This document shows, piece after piece, positions 1 to 5,028 of a stretch of DNA of 8,385 nucleotides; positions within the stretch are counted from its first letter, which is position 1; every line of letters begins with the position of its first letter. The notes beneath the pieces were generated by a model. It saw only the letters and a list, made by a program, of their open reading frames with translations. It searched no databases and had not been told where the DNA came from. Made by a program: the position numbers and the translations under genes. The stretch is from the NCBI GenBank assembly GCA_031258795.1, contig JAIRMI010000029.1, positions 1 to 8,385 on the forward strand, in the 5' to 3' direction. The DNA is from Puniceicoccales bacterium. GTDB lineage: Bacteria > Verrucomicrobiota > Verrucomicrobiia > Opitutales > JAIRKQ01.

Positions 1-120
1 TACTCTCCGGACCTCAATCCCATCGAAAAATTCTGGGCGAACCTCAAAGGAAAACTCTCCCACATCCTCCACCTCTTCCCTTCTCTCTTCGACGCTATTC
101 AGTATGCCTTTCTGGAGTAA
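1..120 (+). pseudogene. IS630-family transposase, C-terminal fragment (copy 1, cut by window edge)
   Basis: Frame 1 is open from the first base and reads YSPDLNPIEKFWANLK, then about 23 more residues to a TAA stop at 118-120. The SPDLNPIE..W motif is the hallmark of the last catalytic block of IS630/Tc1-type DDE transposases, and its glutamate is the third metal-binding acidic residue. Only the final 39 residues are inside the window, so the gene may continue to the left. Two further fragments with nearly the same ending lie downstream in the same orientation, and a fourth lies inverted at the right edge. Family assignment is secure; whether this copy is intact cannot be judged. Confidence 0.85.
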
Positions 121-187
121 GATGATTATAAAGAACGTGACGAGGAAAATCGTGTGGACTGTGAGAGGGCAATGTCCTTGTACAAAA

Positions 188-244
188 ATCCTCCACCTCT
201 TCCCTTCTCTCTTCGACGCTATTCAGTGTGCTTTTTTGAAGTAA
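188..244 (+). pseudogene. IS630-family transposase, extreme C-terminal fragment (copy 2)
   Basis: Eighteen codons plus TAA reproduce the last residues of copy 1 (ILHLFPSLFDAIQ, then CAFLK instead of YAFLE). The bases are identical to copy 1 up to the CAG codon and then carry several substitutions. The fragment is preceded by 67 bases (121-187) with no recognisable relation to the transposase. It has lost the catalytic motif and cannot be functional. The substitutions show it is a diverged copy, not a fresh local duplication of copy 1. Confidence 0.8.
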
Positions 245-254
245 GATGATTACC

Positions 255-374
255 TATTCTCCGGATCTCAATCCCATCGAAAAATTCTGGGCGAACCTCA
301 AACGGAAACTCTCCCATATCCTCCACCTCTTTCCTCCTCTCTCCGATGCTATTCAATATGCCTTTCTGGAGTAA
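255..374 (+). pseudogene. IS630-family transposase, C-terminal fragment (copy 3)
   Basis: This repeats the same 39 residues as copy 1, starting at YSPDLNPIEKFWANLK and ending at TAA (372-374), with a few changes such as GKL to RKL and SLFDA to PLSDA. Homology begins only about 10 bases after the stop of copy 2, so the three fragments form a head-to-tail array. After the stop comes GATGACTATATATG, where the IS presumably ends at a TA dinucleotide. The sequence then becomes the reverse strand of an integrase gene. The N-terminal and central transposase domains are missing. Confidence 0.85.
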
Positions 375-386
375 GATGACTATATA
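375..386 (+). mobile_element. Presumed IS630 terminus and TA target junction
   Basis: The bases GATGACTATA after the copy-3 stop are matched after the stop of the inverted copy at the right edge of the window (reverse complement of 8350-8359). Sequence shared by two independent copies ends at this TA-rich point, which therefore marks the element's end. IS630-family elements insert at and duplicate TA. The exact TA among the TATATA run (381-386) cannot be fixed from one junction. Confidence 0.5.
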
Positions 387-588
387 TGTGCGGAAAGCGC
401 TCTATTACAAAGTACCGCCCTTTCCCATCTATGTATTTCCGGAACGTGAAGCTCTTACATCCACCGGCAGTAATACATAAATTTAAGCCCTTTTCCTCGG
501 TGTCATGGTAAAGTACGTAACCATTAACAGGGGCCGGCAAGTTTTTCACAGCTTTCTTAGTAAAATTTAACCTACGCTCGCTCTTCAT
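385..588 (-). pseudogene. Tyrosine recombinase (phage/island integrase), N-terminal arm-binding domain remnant
   Basis: About 68 codons match the N-terminal arm-type DNA-binding domain (DUF4102-like) of tRNA-targeting integrases: FTKKAVKNLPAP at the start, then a 'YVLYHDTEEKGLNLCITAGG' segment, KSFTFRKY and finally ERFPHI. In intact relatives this last motif is followed by roughly 300 more residues including the catalytic tyrosine domain. Here the reading frame runs straight into the antisense of an IS630 end and stops at 349-351. I place the start at ATG 586-588 because AGGAAAGGA lies 4-10 bases upstream and the domain begins there. An in-frame TTG at 634-636 would add 16 residues. The remnant is transcribed away from the tRNA-Arg 3' end, as usual for an element integrated at a tRNA. 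It cannot be an active recombinase. Confidence 0.8.
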
Positions 589-746
589 TCCGTTCCTTTC
601 CTCTTTTCTCTCAAACCTTATTACTTCCATCCTCAAATCATCCGCAAACCGAGATCATCCTTTGGCATTCTTTTCACATTCTTCATCAACAAACGGAAAA
701 CATCTTTTATACTCTTTTTGCATCCTTCCCGCCCTAACCATTAACC

Positions 747-775
747 CATAAATAACAACATTATGCTCCTGTCAA
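747..775 (-). promoter_or_regulatory. Possible promoter of the integrase remnant
   Basis: On the minus strand a perfect TTGACA (770-775) is followed after 17 bases by TTTATG (747-752). The alternative TATTTA lies after 15 bases. The -35 is consensus but the -10 is weak. It would give a leader of about 150 bases before the integrase ATG at 588. This is a pattern match only. Confidence 0.3.
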
Positions 776-844
776 TCCCCAAAATATCAAAAATGTGCGC
801 CGCTTTGTGAAATTTCCTCTCATAGCGATTAGGAAATTATAATA

Positions 845-892
845 TAGCCTCTAGAAGGTATGGTTACTAGAAAATGCACCTTCTAGAGGCTA
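845..892. repeat. Perfect 15-bp inverted repeat, 18-base loop, TA at both ends
   Basis: The arm TAGCCTCTAGAAGGT (845-859) is perfectly complementary to ACCTTCTAGAGGCTA (878-892). The element begins and ends with TA. A short GGTATG/CATACC pair (857-862 and 895-900) adds a second, partly competing stem. No run of T follows on either strand, which argues against a simple intrinsic terminator. A recombinase or regulator binding site, or a minimal TA-flanked mobile remnant, are alternatives. Confidence 0.7.
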
Positions 893-1015
893 CTCATACC
901 ATTTCTCCCAAAGGCAGCCCTGATCCTGCTTATCCTCCGCACCTCTTCTCAATGCTTTTCAACTCCCCGCCACAGATGTAACCTATGCTTGCACTTGTTC
1001 GCTTGAATTTCATTT

Positions 1016-1034
1016 TTGGGGCCATGTTGGGGCC
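1016..1034. repeat. Paired TTGGGGCC direct repeats, possible integrase arm-type sites
   Basis: The octamer TTGGGGCC occurs at 1016-1023 and again at 1027-1034. The start-to-start distance is 11 bases, about one helical turn, so both copies face the same side of the DNA. They lie between the tRNA-Arg 3' end and the integrase remnant, where integrase and excisionase accessory sites are expected. The repeats are plain in the sequence; the role is inferred. Confidence 0.45.
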
Positions 1035-1108
1035 TTGGCATTTTCTCTCTCGCCGTCTCCTGCTTTTTCCAGTCTTCCGCTATTCCTTTGTTTGAGCGGA
1101 TTAAGAGC

Positions 1109-1184
1109 TGGCGGGGCAGGAGAGAGTCGAACTCTCGACCTTCGGTTTAGAAGACCGCTGCTCTATCCACTGAGCTACTGCCCC
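1109..1184 (-). tRNA. tRNA-Arg (anticodon UCU)
   Basis: The minus strand folds as a complete cloverleaf. The acceptor stem GGGGCAG (1178-1184) pairs with CTGCCCC (1113-1119), followed by discriminator G and an encoded CCA (1109-1111). The D arm contains GCTCAGTGGATAGAGC. The anticodon loop CTTCTAA gives UCU, which reads AGA/AGG arginine codons. The T arm GAGAG-TTCGACT-CTCTC is standard. The top pair of the anticodon stem is a G/A mismatch, and the rest pairs. The gene begins 13 bases after the thiamine pyrophosphokinase stop codon on the same strand. Its 3' end faces the integrase remnant, so it is the likely integration target. Confidence 0.95.
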
Positions 1185-1197
1185 ATCAGCCGAAAAT

Positions 1198-1875
1198 CTA
1201 AAGCGATCGGGAATGGAGTGTCAAAGGAAATCTATCCCCAAGTTCGAACGTTAGGAGGCACTGCCCACTAATCTTGAGCTGCACATCACTTCGATCAAAC
1301 TCATTGGCTAGACTTTCACTAAAGCCCAAAAGTAACTCAAAATTGTCCAACTCGTATTTCAATCCATGGGACGAAATTTTACCCTGCGGCGCACCAAAAA
1401 ATCCACACTTACATCCCACTTTCGCGCAAATAACCAGCTCCGATTCCTCTTCGTACATTATTGCAACGCCATTATCCAATATTTTCATATCGCATTGGAG
1501 CGAATGGTATTTTTTTAAAAAAAATATGTTTGCGATGGTGTGATCAAAGCGTCCAGAAGTGGCATTGGTTATGGTGATTGACTGTGCGCCATTTTCTTTA
1601 CAGTAAAAAATTGCCTTTTCCAGATCTGAAAAATTTTGATCCGGCCTGGGCAAAATTTCGGTACCAAGTTTCGCAAAAAATTCCAATGTCTCTCGGGAAA
1701 CACTGTCCATATCCCCGAGGATTACATCTGGGACAATGGAAGCTTTTCGCAAAATTTCGCTGGCACCATCGAGAGCGATCACGGTTTGGTCCGAAAATAA
1801 AGCCTGAAAGCCTTTCCAATTGAAAAATTCATTTTTCCCATCGGCAAATATTATGAAATTTTTGCTATTTTTCAT
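1198..1875 (-). CDS. Thiamine pyrophosphokinase
   Basis: This cytosolic enzyme transfers pyrophosphate from ATP to thiamine, giving thiamine diphosphate. The 225-residue length is normal for the bacterial family. Visible motifs in order: ALDGA (34-38), PDVILGDMDS (49-58, nucleotide/Mg binding), PDQNFSDLEKAI (78-89, second acidic motif), SGRFDHTIAN (107-116), GLKYEL (171-176) and LANEF (189-193, the thiamine-side SNE-like motif). In the acidic motif the usual D-K/Q-D is D-Q-N, a conservative change at a metal-proximal position that may be natural variation. The ATG at 1873-1875 has no Shine-Dalgarno sequence; AAATATTGATAAA precedes it. The gene is divergent from the antiporter, with 54 bases between starts, and is followed at 13 bases by tRNA-Arg, so the two may share a transcript. 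It would let the cell use salvaged thiamine. The family call is confident. I assign no symbol because thiN, tnr3 and others are used. Confidence 0.9.
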   Translation of the reverse strand: MKNSKNFIIFADGKNEFFNWKGFQALFSDQTVIALDGASEILRKASIVPDVILGDMDSVSRETLEFFAKLGTEILPRPDQNFSDLEKAIFYCKENGAQSITITNATSGRFDHTIANIFFLKKYHSLQCDMKILDNGVAIMYEEESELVICAKVGCKCGFFGAPQGKISSHGLKYELDNFELLLGFSESLANEFDRSDVQLKISGQCLLTFELGDRFPLTLHSRSL

Positions 1876-1929
1876 TTTATCAATATTTATGTTGCCGCCA
1901 TTGATACTTATCGATTTTCTATGTAACCC
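1876..1929. promoter_or_regulatory. Divergent intergenic region between kinase and antiporter
   Basis: Only 54 bases separate the two divergent start codons, so both promoters must overlap here or lie inside the opposite gene. The stretch is AT-rich. I could not find a well-spaced -35/-10 pair for either direction, and neither gene has a Shine-Dalgarno sequence. Confidence 0.35.
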
Positions 1930-3405
1930 ATGAAAAGATTGCTCTGCATACTAGTTATTTCGATATTTGCAACAACCGGCATCGCTCTTTGTTCAGAAAT
2001 AGTAGCAAACGTCACCATACCCACTCCCCTACCAGCTTACGAAGCAGCGGAGCTTGGCAAAAATTTATCGCTGCCGCAAATTTTGCTGAACAGGATACGC
2101 ATTTCTCCCTTCAATTTGATTGCCACAATAATTTTCTTTTTGGCGATCATTCACACATTTTTTGCCGCCAAAATATCGAAATACGCAAAGCGCGTATACA
2201 AAGATTTTGCCGATAAACCTGAAAGTGAAAACAAGGTGTGTTTCTTCGCTGAAATATGCACTTTTCTAGGCGAAGTGGAGTTGATCTTTGGGCTATGGTG
2301 TGTGCCATTGGTCCTAGTAATCGCATACAATTTCGGCTGGGCTGGCGTTACATCCTACTTTAACAATAGCGTCAGCTTTGAAGAACCTATTTTCGTCATT
2401 GTCATAATGTCGATGGCATCAACGAAACCCATAATAACCTTGGCCGAATCTGCCTTGGGTTACGTAGCTAAAATTGGAAACTGTAGCCCCAAGGCTTGGT
2501 GGCTGACCATACTTGCACTGTCTCCCCTCTTGGGCTCTCTCATAACTGAGCCGGCGGCAATGACCATAGGAGCAATGTTACTCGCAAAGAAATTTTACCA
2601 CTGTTCGCCATCGAATGCACTGAAATACGCAACCCTAGCCTTGCTTTTTGTCAACATATCTGTGGGGGGAACGCTAACACATTTCGCTGCCCCACCAGTA
2701 CTAATGGTCGCCAATAAATGGTCCCTAAATCTGAGCAGAATGTTCCTAGAGTTCGGAACCCACGCCATCCTCGGCATTGCATTGAGCACAGCTACATATT
2801 TTCTAATTTTTCGCAAAGAATTCAAGAAAATGTCCGAAAAGTTCATACCCGACGGTGAAGATAACACCAAAATTCCAAAGTATATAAGCGCAATTCACAT
2901 CGCATTCATGGTTTGGACCGTATTAACCGTTCACATTCCTGCCCTTGTCGTCAGCGGATATTTATTTTTGCTCGGATTCATGAAAGCCACCAGAAACCAC
3001 CAAATTGAACTGGGAATAAAAAACCCACTCCTAGTCGGCTTTTTTCTCGCTGCACTTGTTACCCATGGCAAATTTCAGACGTGGTGGCTGTCCCCTATAC
3101 TATCATCCTTGGGCGAGACTTCCCTGTTTCTCGGATCAACGATTTTAACGGCATTCAACGATAATGCCGCTATTACCTATTTAGCCTCCCTTGTTCCCGT
3201 TTTTTCAACGAATAAAGTCTTGCAAAAAGCGGTTTTGGCAGGAGCGGTAACGGGCGGGGGACTGACGGTAATAGCAAACGCTCCCAACCCAGCTGGCCAG
3301 AGCATATTAGCCAAGTATTTTGGGAACGGGATATCGCCTGTAAAGCTATTCTTGGGGGCAATTTTGCCAACGATAATCGTTGGCTCTTGTTTTGTGCTGC
3401 TATAA
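1930..3405 (+). CDS. Putative Na+/H+ antiporter (PF07399-like, ion transporter superfamily)
   Basis: A 491-residue polytopic inner-membrane protein, probably exchanging a monovalent cation for protons; the family is named by similarity and the substrate is not proven. The N-terminus (1-22, MKRLL then a hydrophobic stretch) resembles a signal peptide or first membrane helix. A ~35-residue polar stretch follows, then about ten hydrophobic segments. Two conserved blocks occur in each half: GSLITEPAAMTIGAMLL (202-218) with VGGTLTHFAAPPVLMVANKW (245-264), and TAFNDNAAITYLASLV (407-422) with TGGGLTVIANAPNPAGQSIL (441-460). The Thr/Asn/Pro-rich re-entrant motifs in both halves fit the inverted-repeat design of NhaD/ArsB-type transporters. 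The start ATG lacks a Shine-Dalgarno sequence. The gene stands alone on its strand, and its TAA overlaps the stop of the convergent downstream gene by six bases. Confidence 0.85.
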   Translation: MKRLLCILVISIFATTGIALCSEIVANVTIPTPLPAYEAAELGKNLSLPQILLNRIRISPFNLIATIIFFLAIIHTFFAAKISKYAKRVYKDFADKPESENKVCFFAEICTFLGEVELIFGLWCVPLVLVIAYNFGWAGVTSYFNNSVSFEEPIFVIVIMSMASTKPIITLAESALGYVAKIGNCSPKAWWLTILALSPLLGSLITEPAAMTIGAMLLAKKFYHCSPSNALKYATLALLFVNISVGGTLTHFAAPPVLMVANKWSLNLSRMFLEFGTHAILGIALSTATYFLIFRKEFKKMSEKFIPDGEDNTKIPKYISAIHIAFMVWTVLTVHIPALVVSGYLFLLGFMKATRNHQIELGIKNPLLVGFFLAALVTHGKFQTWWLSPILSSLGETSLFLGSTILTAFNDNAAITYLASLVPVFSTNKVLQKAVLAGAVTGGGLTVIANAPNPAGQSILAKYFGNGISPVKLFLGAILPTIIVGSCFVLL

Positions 3406-4557
3406 TTTACCGGCAAACCGGCGGGAACGACATTCAACATCAGAGCTAGCTATCGCCTTACTTACAGCTTCAAAATCCATGTGAGCTTGTCGTCTGCTCT
3501 GACCAAGTTGGTGTAAAAGTACACTGTGCTGTATAGCTTTTGCCCTAATTGAAGCATACACATTGGCGCAGTTTTGTGTCGTTTTTTCGTTTGCCTTTGC
3601 TTCTCTTTCTTCCTTCTCTTTTTCTGTGCGCTTCTCTTCTTCTTTTACCATGCGCTCTTTCAATTGGCGGTGGTTCGCAAACGAAGCCAATGTTTTGGCA
3701 CTCAACTTAAAAATAGCCCTTTCCGTAGCACTACCTTCTCTTACGTTTCTGGTGAAACCTTCGGCAAACCTTTTAGCTTGTCCCGCCTCCTTTCCAGTAA
3801 CGCGTCCCGCTTCCCTATCCTTCTCAATTTGGTCAATTTGGATAATTTCCCTTAAACATTGACCATCATTTTCGTCAATATCACCGGCTCTAATTTTAGC
3901 GTCGATGGCCTCAAATTTTTCCTGGGGATCGCAGTCCGACTTGAGAAGGCTTTGCATCTCATTGTTCAGCCTATGAAAGGCGTTGCGCATTTGTCCCCCA
4001 TGCCTTAGGTCCCTGCCATTGGATCCTTTAAACACCTTTTCCGCCCATGTTTCGCTATTTTCCCTTTCCCTTAAGGCAGCAAACATGTCATTATTGCTGG
4101 CACTCTTGCTGATGCCCGTTGATTTTACAATGCACGCTTTTAAACCGGGATATAAGCGGATAAGATTGGCTTTAGAAACATCGTCCAATCTATTAAAAAT
4201 TTGTAATGTCCTTCCGTCGATTTTTCTAGTTTTGTTACTCACAAGTCTTTTCAAGAGAGTAATGTCCATGCCACTGAGGCCGTTTGCCCTGATTATGCTA
4301 TCCAGGTCCGCACTTGAACCCTGGGCTGGTATGCTTTCGCTAAGTTCCCTCGCACTACTGATTAGCGCGCTACGCGTATTTAGTGCATGATGTGCCATTA
4401 CGGCGTTTTGCGTTTGTTCATCCAGCTTATTGAAGGCTTCTTGTGTGGCTCCCGCCAAATTTTTGGTGATTCCATTTACAAACTTACGCAAAAGGCCTGC
4501 CTGTGCCCCTGTGATAATATTTGCCTGCTTAGCTCTATCAATCCCTTCCATTTTCAA
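3400..4557 (-). CDS. Hypothetical alpha-helical repeat protein (385 aa)
   Basis: I do not recognise a family. The protein is soluble-looking, highly charged, and has no signal peptide or membrane segment. It contains a degenerate ~50-residue repeat at residues 6-58, 85-139 and 244-299, with a probable fourth at 172-208 and a half-copy at 218-240. The shared pattern is A(G/N)x(I/L/V)(T/S)Gxx(A/I)xxxK/R-K/R-(F/L), a spacer with basic residues, then (A/I)FxK/R-L and a further helix. A Lys/Glu-rich segment (297-325) predicts a coiled coil. The start ATG (4555-4557) has only a weak GAGA upstream, and a second ATG two codons later is equally possible. The gene lies 92 bases downstream of the DUF721 gene on the same strand, and its TAG overlaps the antiporter stop. 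Repeat architecture and charge would suit a scaffold, a nucleic-acid-associated protein or a secreted effector. None of these is shown by the sequence. Confidence 0.75.
   Translation of the reverse strand: MKMEGIDRAKQANIITGAQAGLLRKFVNGITKNLAGATQEAFNKLDEQTQNAVMAHHALNTRSALISSARELSESIPAQGSSADLDSIIRANGLSGMDITLLKRLVSNKTRKIDGRTLQIFNRLDDVSKANLIRLYPGLKACIVKSTGISKSASNNDMFAALRERENSETWAEKVFKGSNGRDLRHGGQMRNAFHRLNNEMQSLLKSDCDPQEKFEAIDAKIRAGDIDENDGQCLREIIQIDQIEKDREAGRVTGKEAGQAKRFAEGFTRNVREGSATERAIFKLSAKTLASFANHRQLKERMVKEEEKRTEKEKEEREAKANEKTTQNCANVYASIRAKAIQHSVLLHQLGQSRRQAHMDFEAVSKAIASSDVECRSRRFAGKL
3661..4542 (-). repeat. Protein-level repeat array inside the 385-aa gene
   Basis: Repeat units read at 4384-4542, 4141-4305 and 3661-3828, plus a weaker unit at 3934-4044. 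Landmark strings are ITGAQAGLLRKF / LSGMDITLLKRL / VTGKEAGQAKRF, and AFNKLD / IFNRLD / IFKLSA / AFHRLN. The copies are diverged at DNA level, so they are old and unlikely to slip or recombine. Confidence 0.65.
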
Positions 4558-4649
4558 TTCTCTGGTTCGTGTTATATGAGCCTCCCAAGAAAAATATTTT
4601 CAAAGTCAAGCCTTTTTTTGAATTTTATCAACTAGAACCAGTTAAAAAT
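4558..4649 (-). other. Intergenic gap between DUF721 gene and 385-aa gene
   Basis: Ninety-two AT-rich bases separate two same-strand genes. On the minus strand, a TATAAC (4571-4576) sits near the 385-aa start but has no good -35 at the right distance, and a weak TTCAAA/TTTGAA stem precedes a short T run. Neither is strong enough to call, so read-through from the helicase operon is possible. Confidence 0.3.
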
Positions 4650-5024
4650 TCAAATTAGCCGAAATCTCACATCCTTGATATGTTTGCACCGAGATAGCTG
4701 TGAAATATTCCTAAGAATTAACGGTTTCATCAAGCTAAGTTCGTTGCGGATCACAGCGTTGGCACAGGCGATAAGTAAAGCATCTCCAGGCAAAATTGTG
4801 ACCGGCGAGCAGCGAGAGCAAAAACTTTCCCCCACGATCAATGGCCAATTTTCCAATAAAATGTCTTCGCATCGACTTTTTATGGTGAAATTTTTAATAA
4901 CCGCATCGACAATCGAACCGATTTGCCTCGAACGGCGCAGTGAAGCATTATTCTCCTCGTGAGGTAACAAACGCAGATCTGCGATTAAATTTCTAACGCA
5001 TCGACTGAAATGCCTTCTTGCCAT
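4650..5024 (-). CDS. DUF721 / DciA-like protein
   Basis: A 124-residue protein matching the DUF721 family. Residues 53-75 read DILLENWPLIVGESFCSRCSP in outline, with the conserved W60, VGE (64-66) and P74. A strand follows (DALLIACANA), then a basic helix VIRNELSLMKPLILRNI (91-107) and the typical IKDVRFRL ending (116-123). Many DUF721 members are DciA, the ancestral bacterial partner that helps load the replicative helicase DnaB. Others are uncharacterised, so the replication role is inferred. The N-terminal ~50 residues are basic and variable, as usual. The ATG (5022-5024) lies four bases after the helicase stop codon, so translation is probably coupled. No Shine-Dalgarno sequence is present; the upstream bases are the AT-rich end of the helicase gene. 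Confidence 0.75.
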   Translation of the reverse strand: MARRHFSRCVRNLIADLRLLPHEENNASLRRSRQIGSIVDAVIKNFTIKSRCEDILLENWPLIVGESFCSRCSPVTILPGDALLIACANAVIRNELSLMKPLILRNISQLSRCKHIKDVRFRLI

Positions 5025-5028
5025 TTTT

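Larger units (their letters stand above)
589..1108. other. Gene-poor region between integrase remnant and tRNA-Arg
   Basis: I see no convincing gene here. A 22-codon minus-strand ORF (655-723) is too short to support. The region holds a possible integrase promoter, a perfect inverted repeat, and paired TTGGGGCC repeats, all listed separately. In intact integrative elements this stretch contains the attachment site and integrase-binding arm sites, and I infer the same here. Confidence 0.5.

Noticed and set aside
655..723. 22-codon minus-strand ORF upstream of the integrase, followed by overlapping ATGA stop-starts
   Set aside because: Too short, with AAGG directly against the ATG and no comparative support. 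It looks like a chance chain in a leader region.
930..965. Stretch resembling the IS630 3' end (TCCTCC, CACCTCTTC, ATGCTTTTC)
   Set aside because: The similarity is patchy, needs gaps, and lacks the stop-GATGA ending shared by the real copies.
1076..1100. TCCGCT/AGCGGA hairpin just past the tRNA 3' end as a terminator
   Set aside because: Six-bp stem with a 13-base loop and no T run. Too weak to call.
1035..1271. Plus-strand 78-codon ORF across the tRNA
   Set aside because: It is antisense to tRNA-Arg and to the end of the kinase gene, and has no ribosome binding site or domain.
3408..3425. CCGG-CAAA-CCGG hairpin at the convergent gene ends as a bidirectional terminator
   Set aside because: Only four paired bases, no T run, and it lies inside the coding sequence of the 385-residue protein.
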